Positions 8,133 through 15,700 of a stretch of 38,447 bases of DNA are shown here, one piece after another. A model generated the notes under the pieces. It ran no database searches. It saw nothing but the letters and a program-made list of their open reading frames with translations, and was not told the origin of the DNA. The stretch comes from Prochlorococcus sp. AG-412-P08 (GTDB lineage: Bacteria; Cyanobacteriota; Cyanobacteriia; PCC-6307; Cyanobiaceae), in assembly GCA_003214695.1 (NCBI GenBank), contig QCLI01000013.1, forward strand, positions 1-38,447. The letters are read 5' to 3'. The stretch's first letter is position 1, and each line of letters opens with the position of its first letter. Made by a program: the position numbers and the translations under genes.

Positions 8133-8165
8133 GTACCGACATATGCGACTTCGTTCTGTCGGTAC
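8133..8165. repeat. Inverted repeat at the serine recombinase 3' end
   Basis: Perfect 9-bp arms GTACCGACA (8133-8141) and TGTCGGTAC (8157-8165), loop 15, two bases beyond the recombinase stop codon. It could be a terminator stem without T-run or part of a recombination site. Confidence 0.6.
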
Positions 8166-8167
8166 CA

Positions 8168-8749
8168 TCACGCCGCTGCCTCTCTGTCGAGGATGATTCT
8201 TCGAATGGTGTGATATCCCATCGAGGTCTTATCCCTGATCTGTCTGTAAGAGTCACCTTGATCTCGAAGATCTAGTACCAGCTGTTCTCTTTGCTTACTT
8301 GTCCTAGGTCTGCCTCCTATGGATAGTCCATTCTTTCTTCGGTGTTCTATTGACTCCAAAGTACGTTCCCTAATCAGCTCTCTCTCAACCTCATTCAGAC
8401 CTGTAAGGAGACCAACCAATATTGGTGCCATCTTGCCTAAGGCACGAGTCGAGATCAGACCATCCAGAGTTCTGACGTGTACCTTATTTTCCTGCAAATC
8501 GTGGAGTCTGTTGATTACCTCTACTTGAGTTCTTCCAACCCTTGAGAGTGAGTGACAAACGAGTTCATCTCCCTCTATGAGGCAGTTCAGTGCTGCTTGT
8601 AATTGAGGGCGATCCTTCTCCTTCTTTCTGGTACTAACAACTTCACTGAAGACAAGATCACAACCTGCTTCCTTGAGTGCTGCCACCTGTGACTCCACGT
8701 CTTGGTGAGACGTACTAACTCTTGCGTAGCCAATAGTTCTTGATGACAT
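8168..8749 (-). CDS. Serine recombinase (resolvase/invertase family)
   Basis: 193 residues, the standard length of small serine resolvases/invertases. The catalytic Ser12 lies in GYARVSTSHQD. The conserved region LVCHSLSRVGRTQ corresponds to the usual Leu-x-Arg-x-x-Arg segment, with Ser-Arg-Val-Gly-Arg-Thr in place of Asp-Arg-Leu-Gly-Arg-Ser. The E helix contains GLNEVERELIRERT, and the C-terminal helix-turn-helix is DQGDSYRQIRDKTSMGYHTI. Such enzymes resolve dimers or invert DNA at short paired sites. In island A it accompanies a tyrosine integrase, so it is more likely a resolvase or invertase for the replicating form, or for the repeat-flanked cassette beside it, than the main integrase. 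Confidence 0.92.
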   Translation of the reverse strand: MSSRTIGYARVSTSHQDVESQVAALKEAGCDLVFSEVVSTRKKEKDRPQLQAALNCLIEGDELVCHSLSRVGRTQVEVINRLHDLQENKVHVRTLDGLISTRALGKMAPILVGLLTGLNEVERELIRERTLESIEHRRKNGLSIGGRPRTSKQREQLVLDLRDQGDSYRQIRDKTSMGYHTIRRIILDREAAA

Positions 8750-8881
8750 TGCTGCTGAAATGACTGTTACCGTTCAGTGTCCAGCTATCACCGTTTCTGT
8801 AGTAGCCACATCCCAGTTATTGCAGCCATTTGTAGCCGTTAAGAGTACCGTACGGTTTCAGCAGGGGGTTTTAAATCTCTA

Positions 8882-8924
8882 TGGGACTCCAAAAATTTTC
8901 AGAAATTTTCTGATTGGAGTCCCA
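8882..8924. repeat. Nested palindrome (hairpin in hairpin)
   Basis: Outer perfect 11-bp arms TGGGACTCCAA (8882-8892) and TTGGAGTCCCA (8914-8924) enclose a second perfect inverted repeat TCAGAAA (8899-8905) and TTTCTGA (8907-8913). Confidence 0.8.
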
Positions 8925-8963
8925 CTACAAAATCGAATTCGATATCACGACCCCGTCTGGCTA

Positions 8964-9030
8964 CTTTTATAGCTTGTTGTTGGGACTCATTTTAATATGT
9001 CCCAATCGCTGTCTCTTGGCTCTATAAAAG
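8964..9030. repeat. Second nested inverted repeat sharing the GGGAC core
   Basis: Outer 9-bp arms CTTTTATAG (8964-8972) and CTATAAAAG (9022-9030) enclose TTGGGAC (8980-8986) and GTCCCAA (8999-9005). The TGGGACTC half-site is shared with the palindrome at 8882. The right arm also looks like a -10 element for the gene at 9061. Confidence 0.7.
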
Positions 9031-9060
9031 GGATCTCAGCTATCCCTAGGAAGTCACCAG

Positions 9061-9237
9061 ATGGTACAGAAAACGATTGTGGAGTATATGGATCAGTTCG
9101 CTGTTTGGAGGCATTACAGCGTCAAACACAACAGACCAGAGGCGTATAGGTACTGCGTATCAAGAGCAAAGTCCACTGGCAAGAGGATGCGTCTATTGGA
9201 TGAAAATAGATGCTTGTTGGATCTAGTAGATCCTTAA
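9061..9237 (+). CDS. Small basic protein of island A, unknown
   Basis: 58 residues with no stop in frame and a good Shine-Dalgarno AGGAAG eight bases before the ATG. The protein is basic and contains EAYRYCVSRAKSTGKRMRLL, suggesting a small nucleic-acid-binding protein. There is no match to a named domain that I recognise. It is divergent from the serine recombinase, with the palindrome-rich spacer as shared upstream region, a position typical for a regulator or accessory protein of an element. Confidence 0.6.
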   Translation: MVQKTIVEYMDQFAVWRHYSVKHNRPEAYRYCVSRAKSTGKRMRLLDENRCLLDLVDP

Positions 9238-9284
9238 AAGGTAGTGGTACTAACCCTAAAAACCCGTCCTGTAGGTAGTTCAGG

Positions 9285-9300
9285 CGAGACTTTTGTCTCG
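9285..9300. terminator. Hairpin between convergent small genes
   Basis: CGAGAC, loop TTTT, GTCTCG. It lies between the ends of the plus-strand gene 9061-9237 and the minus-strand operon ending at 9321. No strong T-run, so termination is only likely. Confidence 0.4.
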
Positions 9301-9320
9301 GTGGGATAGTACCGCTAATG

Positions 9321-9458
9321 CTATATGCGGTGAAATTCCTTCTTAAAGACTTCCTTGTACTTTGTCTCCAACAGTACCGTCAGGTACTCCTCTTGAGTGA
9401 GGCGTACCTTTCTTGATAGAGCAGTGATGATGTTCTGTTGTGTTCTAGTGATCTTCAT
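9321..9458 (-). CDS. 45-residue protein, third gene of the Rep operon
   Basis: Reads MKITRTQQNIITALSRKVR and continues with EEYLTVLLETKYKEVFKKEF. Its ATG overlaps the stop of the preceding 59-residue gene as ATGA (9455-9458), the pattern of translational coupling, and this overlap decides the start. The protein is small, helical and basic. Function unknown; with its neighbours it probably serves replication or copy control of island A. Confidence 0.6.
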   Translation of the reverse strand: MKITRTQQNIITALSRKVRLTQEEYLTVLLETKYKEVFKKEFHRI

Positions 9459-9634
9459 AAGTTAGTAAATGGTTGACGTGCTTTCTCTCTTTGGAGTGCT
9501 TCTAATTGACGCAACTTCCTTGATCTTTCAAAGATAAGATCTCCTCTACTTAGTTGCTTACGCTTACGTTCATTCTCAAGTAACTTATATTCTTCTGCAT
9601 TGCGATTAGCAATGGGTAGGTTGATAGTTTTCAT
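9455..9634 (-). CDS. 59-residue basic helical protein, second gene of the Rep operon
   Basis: Starts MKTINLPIANRNAEEYKLLE and continues with a highly charged helix (NERKRKQLSRGDLIFERSRK), a possible coiled coil or nucleic-acid binder. Its ATG (9632-9634) overlaps the rep stop TGA (9631-9633) as ATGA, and its own stop overlaps the next start the same way. Two consecutive ATGA junctions are strong evidence that these frames are translated. No family recognised. Confidence 0.7.
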   Translation of the reverse strand: MKTINLPIANRNAEEYKLLENERKRKQLSRGDLIFERSRKLRQLEALQREKARQPFTNL

Positions 9635-10410
9635 TGAAAGAACCTGTCTAATGTTGCAGTAGGCGTATCACTATTTATCCTTATATTGTCATTGAAGTGC
9701 TGTAACTTTACTAAGTTATCTTCATCGATGTTTGAAGTATTCCTTCGGTCTTTAGAGATGCTCTTTGTACAGTAATTAACTAGTCCTTCCCAACCAAAGT
9801 ACCCTTCGAACTGTTGTTCTTGATCTACTGGGGAATATTTAAGACCATCTTTTGAAGTGGGATAATATACCTTAAACCCTCTACGATTCTTATCTTTCCA
9901 CTTATCTAATTGAATGGGGTTGTTAAAGCAATATCGATACACTTCTAGTTGAAATTCTTGAGTCCACTCAGCACCACCCCATTTAAATGCCTTAGTATAA
10001 TAATGACCTAACTTTTTACCTGCTGCTGCAATAGTTTCTTTCACTGATACTCTTTGGGTACCTTTGATTAATCTATCCAATGGTAACCAGGGTAATATAA
10101 GGTGTATGTGATAACCAGTGTTGTACTGATTCTTTTCGTACATAGTTAATAATGGTGCAAATATTGGTATTCTTCTCTCTGGATCTAATCGTTGTATAAC
10201 ACAATCACGTAAACCTCCTGCTAGATACTTTATTTGATCCTTATCTAATTCTCTCCAAGGAGATACTGTAAGCATTGCCAATGGTTTTATTGTACTATCA
10301 TTGATCATTCTGATTAGATAGTCTGTTGCCTTTGTTCTACACCTTGCATTCATTAGTTGTCCCCTTAATGCATCTGTAAGTTCTGGTCTGGTCTTTAATT
10401 GAATAGTCAT
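9631..10410 (-). CDS. HUH-endonuclease Rep-like protein (candidate rolling-circle initiator)
   Basis: 259 residues. The motif YHIHLILP at residues 100-107 has His101 and His103 separated by a hydrophobic residue, as in motif II of HUH endonucleases. Residues 211-220 (VNYCTKSISK) contain Tyr213-x-x-Lys216, resembling the catalytic Tyr motif III. N-terminal strand LAMLTVSPW could be motif I. HUH Rep proteins nick one strand at an origin hairpin and bind the 5' end covalently, starting rolling-circle replication; relaxases and some transposases share the fold. It heads a three-gene operon coupled by ATGA overlaps. Palindromes at 8882-9030 or in 10411-10740 are possible nick sites. The call rests on motif spacing alone, without a structure-based match. 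Confidence 0.6.
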   Translation of the reverse strand: MTIQLKTRPELTDALRGQLMNARCRTKATDYLIRMINDSTIKPLAMLTVSPWRELDKDQIKYLAGGLRDCVIQRLDPERRIPIFAPLLTMYEKNQYNTGYHIHLILPWLPLDRLIKGTQRVSVKETIAAAGKKLGHYYTKAFKWGGAEWTQEFQLEVYRYCFNNPIQLDKWKDKNRRGFKVYYPTSKDGLKYSPVDQEQQFEGYFGWEGLVNYCTKSISKDRRNTSNIDEDNLVKLQHFNDNIRINSDTPTATLDRFFQ

Positions 10411-10758
10411 AGTAGTTACTTAGTGGGTTTAGATTTAAGGTTTAAAATTAGACATACTTAGACCACCTTCAACGAGTTTTAATAACTCTTGGACTGGATC
10501 TATATGCGGTACCAGTACACTCTTGTTTAGTGCTGTTCAACAGACGTTTAGTCTAAGATAGGTTCTTATCTAAACACTTCTAGCGAGCGTATCGTCCTTT
10601 TCTATGTGGATCAATAGTGATCCAATTAGTTGTACAAGTATATAGTAACTTAGGTATATTTTTCTGTTCTTGTGAATAAATACAACCTAAGATCACATCA
10701 GGAGGTATGTTTTTTGCAATATTAATTGCAAATGCGGGAGTTGTATCATTAGTGATAC
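10411..10758. other. Spacer between rep and integrase with several hairpins
   Basis: 348 bases without a convincing complete gene. Inverted repeats visible are GTTTAG/CTAAAC (10546-10575), GGATC/GATCC (10609-10624) and TTGCAAT/ATTGCAA with a 4-base loop (10714-10731). It must contain the rep promoter and the end of the integrase transcript. It also holds the orphan frame described separately. Confidence 0.45.
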
Positions 10759-10771
10759 TTAAATTCCGCTT
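10580..10771 (-). pseudogene. Start-less frame directly after the integrase gene
   Basis: A minus-strand open frame runs from inside the integrase 3' end to the TAG at 10580. It reads like real protein (AFAINIAKNIPPDVILGCIY, later LLYTCTTNWITIDPHRK). No ATG is available in frame, only a GTG at 10694-10696 without a ribosome site. It is in the -1 frame relative to the integrase, but no canonical slippery heptamer is visible. Most simply a truncated gene; a short GTG-started protein or a frameshift extension are alternatives. Confidence 0.35.
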
Positions 10772-12087
10772 TTATCATCTTTTACCTCCGCTTCGATTGG
10801 TATGAATGACCGCATTGACATTCCTTGATTAACTAATTCCTTAGTCCACCAAGTTAAGAACTCTTTTCGATCTTGTAGAAATTGCGTTTCATCGTAATCA
10901 CCAATAGCACCTTTCTTGTGATCAGCGTGACCTATTTGTCTCTGAATGATCTCTCTGTGGTACTTCCCTACTTCCTGTCCTGCTGTTACCACTACCTTCC
11001 GCCAACCGTGTGCAGTGAGTCGATCTTTCCATCCTAGGTTTCTTAGATGTTCATTCAGTGTTTCTGGATTCAGATGTGGATACTTATCCCCTTCGGGACT
11101 TAGAAACACGTACTTCTGATAACCAGTGATCTGACGGATTTGATCCATCAGTAGATGTAACTCAGGTGTAGCAGGTATGAGGTGTGCATACTTATCGTTG
11201 TCCTTATGCTCTAATTTTCTCTTGAGTCCTCTAGTAGATGCAGGAATAACCCACATATCGGTACTACTATCAAACCAATCCCATTCAAGAGAAACTACTG
11301 TTCCCACTCGAATGCAGGACATTAAATAGAACTTCAGAGCAAGTTGAGTCAGTACGGTACCGCCACAATCGTTTGCATTGATTGAAGTCATTAATTCAGG
11401 AACCTCATTCCAAGGAATTGTTGGGTTACCTGTTTTGACGTGTCCTATACCTTCCCTCTTTGGTTTCTTCCAAGCAGGATTTTCATCTTCTGGCATCAAA
11501 CCCTCATCGCTAGCAAGGTGGAATGCATTTTTTAAGATTGACCTACATCTACCTGCGTGTATGTGAGCACCTCTTGCTTCCATAACTCTCATCATCTCTA
11601 TAACTTTCTTCTTGCCACCATTACTAAGATAAAACTCATATAAAGGTGTATCTTCCCCGAAATATTCCAGCATTTGATTTATCTTGTTTTGTCGATCTTT
11701 CCAAGTGGTTTCCTTACAAGTTTGCTGAATATATCCTAGGAACGATGAGAATACTTCCCTCAAAGTTAAGTTAGAAGTTTCAGGTACATCGTTGTTCTTA
11801 AATAACTTAGGATGTTTACCTGTGTCTTTACACCATTTTTTCAGATCAATCCATTCCTGTTGAATGTTATCGAGATCTTTTTTACTTTGAATGTCTTTAC
11901 CATAGACACCCATAGGTACGTTAGTAGTTTTACCTTTACTTCCTCTTGGGTACCTAGTTACGCCTTCAAATCGTATACATTTTGAAGGTAACTTCTCTAC
12001 AACTAAGTACAGACCGTCAGAGACTTTGTACTTTGTCCTCTTAATCCTAGGTTCTAATGTTTTGATTTTGCTGAAGGTAATTGTCAT
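10759..12087 (-). CDS. int: Tyrosine integrase, P4/DUF4102 type
   Basis: 442 residues, typical of island integrases. Residues 1-65 are the N-terminal arm-DNA-binding (DUF4102-like) domain; about 105-210 is the core-binding SAM-like domain; 225-420 is the catalytic domain. Catalytic residues are Arg260 (SCIRVGTVVSLEW), His360 and Arg363 (TAHGWRKVVV), His387 (RQIGHADH) and the nucleophile Tyr398 (AIGDYDETQFL), followed by the RKEFLTWW tail seen in P4-like integrases. It should integrate and excise island A at the tRNA-Ser 3' end and bind the TGTTGGGGAT repeats. Its ATG overlaps the stop of the AlpA-like gene as ATGA, so the two are cotranslated. Confidence 0.95.
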   Translation of the reverse strand: MTITFSKIKTLEPRIKRTKYKVSDGLYLVVEKLPSKCIRFEGVTRYPRGSKGKTTNVPMGVYGKDIQSKKDLDNIQQEWIDLKKWCKDTGKHPKLFKNNDVPETSNLTLREVFSSFLGYIQQTCKETTWKDRQNKINQMLEYFGEDTPLYEFYLSNGGKKKVIEMMRVMEARGAHIHAGRCRSILKNAFHLASDEGLMPEDENPAWKKPKREGIGHVKTGNPTIPWNEVPELMTSINANDCGGTVLTQLALKFYLMSCIRVGTVVSLEWDWFDSSTDMWVIPASTRGLKRKLEHKDNDKYAHLIPATPELHLLMDQIRQITGYQKYVFLSPEGDKYPHLNPETLNEHLRNLGWKDRLTAHGWRKVVVTAGQEVGKYHREIIQRQIGHADHKKGAIGDYDETQFLQDRKEFLTWWTKELVNQGMSMRSFIPIEAEVKDDKSGI

Positions 12088-12305
12088 TTTTGACCTCCAT
12101 TAACTGTCAAAGTTTCTTGGCAATATTGAGTAACCAAGTCAATGCGATAACCAACTCGTCTGGCAGAGATCTGTTGCCTTCTCGGGAACTGATCTTTCTG
12201 CTCAAGTCGTCTAATTGTTGAAGGTGAGAGAGAAGTAACTCTTGCACACTCCTTAATTGTAAGGAAATAACTGTCCTTACCCCAGTCAGAAACTGATGTT
12301 ACCAT
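12084..12305 (-). CDS. AlpA/excisionase-like helix-turn-helix protein
   Basis: 73 residues. The MerR/AlpA-type winged helix-turn-helix is visible: FLTIKECARVTSLSPSTIRR, then RLEQKDQFPRRQQISARRVGYR. Such proteins activate integrase or act as recombination directionality factors by bending DNA at att. It is first in an operon with the integrase (4-base overlap) and lies 200 bp from the right-end arm repeats. A canonical promoter precedes it at 12413-12441. Which of the two roles it plays cannot be told from sequence. Confidence 0.85.
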   Translation of the reverse strand: MVTSVSDWGKDSYFLTIKECARVTSLSPSTIRRLEQKDQFPRRQQISARRVGYRIDLVTQYCQETLTVNGGQK

Positions 12306-12412
12306 AGTATGATGTGGTTTAAGTGAATGGTAAATATATGGACTAAATTATATGCTTCTAACAAATAGTCGCAGAGTGAGATGGTTCTATTCATCCCGTT
12401 TCGATACTTATA

Positions 12413-12441
12413 ATTATAGCATAAAAATGCTGCCCTGTCTA
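12413..12441 (-). promoter_or_regulatory. Sigma-70 promoter of the alpA-int operon
   Basis: On the minus strand, TAGACA (one mismatch to the -35 consensus; 12436-12441) is followed by a 17-bp spacer and a perfect TATAAT (12413-12418). The leader to the AlpA start is about 100 nt. Confidence 0.8.
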
Positions 12442-12498
12442 CGGTTCTAATGGGTGTGATTATATTAAACTTAGGGTACACTAAGTACAAATCAAGAA

Positions 12499-12522
12499 AT
12501 ATGTTGGGGATATGTTGGGGAT
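12499..12522 (+). repeat. Right arm-type repeats of island A
   Basis: Two overlapping direct copies of ATATGTTGGGGAT at 12499 and 12510, the same 11-bp step as at the left end. The last copy ends 71 bp before att2. Confidence 0.75.
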
Positions 12523-12593
12523 ATTTCTTCGTTTTGCTTAAAAGACTTGTTCAGGAGTGTTCAGGACTGGTCTCTAGTACCTGACCTATATTT

Positions 12594-12604
12594 CACCCTC
12601 TCCG
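12594..12604 (+). repeat. att site 2 (junction A/B)
   Basis: CACCCTCTCCG, identical to the last 11 bases of tRNA-Ser. Confidence 0.8.
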
Positions 12605-12756
12605 CATTTTTATGTTCCCAGGTAATCCCATACATACCCAAGTCGTCTCATAAGTGTAGTTTTCTAAATTTCATTAGGGTTTAGGGTAAAAAGACAGGAA
12701 TTATTGTTCTCATATTTATCCTCCTCAGCACATATATACCGATATATTGTTGGTGG
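12594..12756 (+). repeat. Degenerate ~160-bp duplication, copy 1
   Basis: Sequence at and downstream of att2 resembles that at 18359-18514. The first 34 bases match at 29 positions, including CATTTTTaTGTT and CCAGGTAATC. Later blocks of similarity are TTAGGGTTTAGGGTAAAAAG against TTAGGGCAAAGAG, and ATACCGATATATTGTTGG against ATAACCGATACATTGTTGG. No gene in it. Confidence 0.65.
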
Positions 12757-12776
12757 ATATTGCTCCTGAAAATTTC

Positions 12777-15700
12777 TTAATTTACTTTTTTTTCAGAATC
12801 CTTAATTTTTATATTATTACCCCTCAAATCATTACCAACCCATAAGAAACCATAACCGTTTAGTAAGTTTTTATATAGTTCGGAATATCTATTGATTGGA
12901 GATAACCTCTTTTTATTTTTATATCTTCCTCTTACATCAGAAACCCATCTTCCTAAATTAAATCCGCTTTTGGTTATTGTATTCTGAGAAATATCTTTGT
13001 CTTTCCTATCATTTGTGTACTTATAAAATTCATCAATACCTTTCATGAATGCATCGTGATTAGGTTCGTATGTCCAATTAGGTAAGGATTCTAGAGTAAT
13101 GATTATATGTGTTTTTAATGCTCCATTAATTGCTTGCTTTCTCATTCTTGATACCCATGCACCTATCCCGCGAATTTCTATTGCATCAAAATCTACTTTA
13201 ATGTTCGCAACAATATCAATTTCTTCTTTAAAACATTTTTTGTAAACTCTTACAAACCCCTCCCAAGTCTCCCAATACCAATTGGGTATGCTCTCTAAAG
13301 CATTAATCTCTTCTTTAGTTAATTCACGCTTATCAAGTGTAGATTCATTGAATTCATCTTTGTATTCTTGATGATTTCTATATCTCATATATCGATATCT
13401 AGATCTACATTCGTTTGCAAATATACCTAAATCAAATTCTTTTCGCTTGTAAGAATGATTAAAGGTTTTTGGCGAACCTGGATGAATAGTTTTTCTCCTA
13501 GGTGCAACAGAATGATTGGTCTTACACCATTTTTTTAAAAAACTGATTTTTTCTAAAGATATATCAATAGTTGGGTTCCACATCCAATACTTATTAAGTT
13601 CGTTTAATCTGTTGAAAGTTGGCAAATATGTTTTGTTGTTCGGATTTTTCTCATAGAGACTCCTTATCTTATTTGCGGGCATATAGTATTTTTTTTCAGA
13701 ACCTTCAATTACTAAATGTTTATGTTTTTCCAAATATTCTTCAATAGATTCTAAATATTCTTTTGATTTGTCTTCATAAATATTCCATGACCATCCTTTA
13801 TCAATAAGTCTTTCTAGAAGTTCTATCTTTTTATTAGAGAGTATACCTAATCTGTAATTTTGTCTTTGAGTATTAGTCCATGTACCAAGATTTTTATCTT
13901 TTTGTGGTACTGTTGCATGACCATTATCTTTTTTTATAAATTTCAGGAGTTCCCCATATTTTTCGTACCAATCATCAGTAGTATTCCTAGCAATTATTAA
14001 ATCAATAGGTTCTGAAAATAAATTACTAACTCTTTCAGAAATTATTATCTTATCTTCTATTAAACCTTTTCTAGATTTTGTTGGTTTTTTTCTCTTACCT
14101 AGTGAGATTCTTAGTTCAATTATTTTTTCTAATAGATAGTCATCATGTTCGGAAAGTGCTTTTGCTATTCTCCATACTTGATTGAACCTACTTGTTAATA
14201 ACTCTTGATTTTGATCATCACCATCTTCTAATATAACGGGAATTAAAATAGTTCCAACTTTTTTATTAGGACTTAATCTCATTACTCTCCCTACTGCCTG
14301 TATAATGTCTATATGACTTCTTTTGGGATCAATAAAAGTTATACAGTCTAGAGATTTAATATCTACACCTTCCTGTAAGCACCTAGCATTTGAGATTATT
14401 ACTCTTTGCTTATTATTTTGATCTCTGAGTGGTTTTAATTTCTCATTCCTTTCGAATGAATTCATTTCACCATTAATATAATCACATTTTATTTCTTCTT
14501 TAATCCTATCTTTTGTATTCATCCACTTAATTATTTGAGGATGAATGATAGAGAAATTTTCTGCTTGTTCTTTTCTTGTATGAAAAGTAATTATTCGTTT
14601 TAAATCATATTCTTTTATTGCTTTCTCTAAAGCAATATGACTTACTAAAGTTTCTGCATCAATTATATTTTCACCATCAGTAGATAATAAATCTCTATTT
14701 ATTATCTTTTGATATATATCTGATACCTCTGATCTATATAATTCTATAGCGACAATTCTATAGTCACAAAGGAGTGCAAGTTCGTATTTATTTAAAGCAT
14801 CACTAAAAGTAAGTGTGTGTGCTTGTCTCCCAAACTTTTCAATATCATCCATTGAGTGAATTATATTATTTTTCTCAATTGCTTTTTCTTTTATATGTTC
14901 ATCAATAATCTTTGGCGTTGCTGTAAGAAATAATCTTTTATTTGACCTTATCTTTTTATTGTCTAAGATTGGTGAGAAAATCTTGGAATCATTCCCAGCA
15001 CATCTGTGTGCTTCATCACAAAAGGTGATATCAAAGTCTTTGATCTTAGAATCTTGCTGCGCTGCTTCAACTAGTTTTGATGATTGATAAGTAGAAAAAA
15101 TAACTTTTTTTGTCTTTCTATTAAGGAAATTTTTAATATCTTTTACTTTATTTTTTACAGGAATCTTTATTTCAGATAACTCTGTTATCCAGTCGTCATT
15201 ATCTTTTCTTTTCTTAGTCACAGAAATGTCAGAGCAGACGCAAATAGCATCAAAGTCATGATTTTTGTGGGCAAACCATTCTTCGATTATTTGGGATAAA
15301 AGATTTAATGATGGAACAAGAACTAGCACTTGCTTGCAGTTCAACTTTTCTTTTATCCATAAAGAGACAAGTGTTTTGCCCGTACCACATGCCATAACTG
15401 CTTGAGCACGATCACTATTTCTGAAATGTTCCGTTATGCCATCTACTGCATCCTTTTGATGTCTTCTTGGTTTGAACTTTACTTTTGAACTGGTTTTATA
15501 TCTTTTTTTTAGGAAATCTTTGAAGTCATTAAAATCTTGCTTTGTAAGATCATTAAATGTTGAGAATGTTAAATAACTAAAGTCTTTGTGAACTTGCAAC
15601 ATATCCTTACTAATATCAAATGTTGAAGTTATTAGAAGTCTATTTGATAGATATTTATTGGTTTTATTCCTTTCTGTAACTGCAAAAAAAGTAGAGACAT

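Larger units (their letters stand above)
8750..9060. other. Palindrome-rich spacer, candidate origin or operator region
   Basis: 311 bases between the divergent serine recombinase and the small gene at 9061. No convincing gene. It holds the palindrome ACCGTACGGT, a nested hairpin at 8882-8924 and a nested inverted repeat at 8964-9030. TGGGACTC or its complement appears three times. In an element with an HUH Rep-like protein this is the best place to look for a replication origin. Confidence 0.45.
5406..12604. mobile_element. Island A: autonomous-looking tRNA-integrated element (tycheposon-like)
   Basis: About 7.2 kb between att1 in the tRNA and att2. It carries a tyrosine integrase with an AlpA-like regulator at the distal end, an HUH Rep-like protein, a serine recombinase and small cargo genes. 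Direct arm-type repeats sit inside both ends (5528-5573 and 12499-12522). It is visibly less AT-rich than the glycan island. Because new insertions occur at the tRNA, A should be the youngest unit. Tycheposons are known Prochlorococcus elements that use tRNA sites and tyrosine recombinases; whether A belongs to that class needs comparison of its replication genes. Confidence 0.85.

Noticed and set aside
8047-8256. Minus-strand 69-codon frame overlapping the serine recombinase end
   Set aside because: It runs out of frame through the recombinase C-terminus and the hairpin repeat; composition is not protein-like.
8882-8924. Insertion-sequence terminal repeats
   Set aside because: The palindrome has no transposase between its arms and no target duplication; it is a single hairpin.
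8760-8972. Plus-strand 70-codon frame in the palindrome spacer
   Set aside because: It crosses the nested palindrome, lacks a ribosome site and has no domain pattern; the spacer is better explained as regulatory or origin DNA.
12299-12490. Minus-strand 63-codon frame upstream of the AlpA-like gene
   Set aside because: It covers the -35/-10 promoter of that gene and has no ribosome site; most likely chance.
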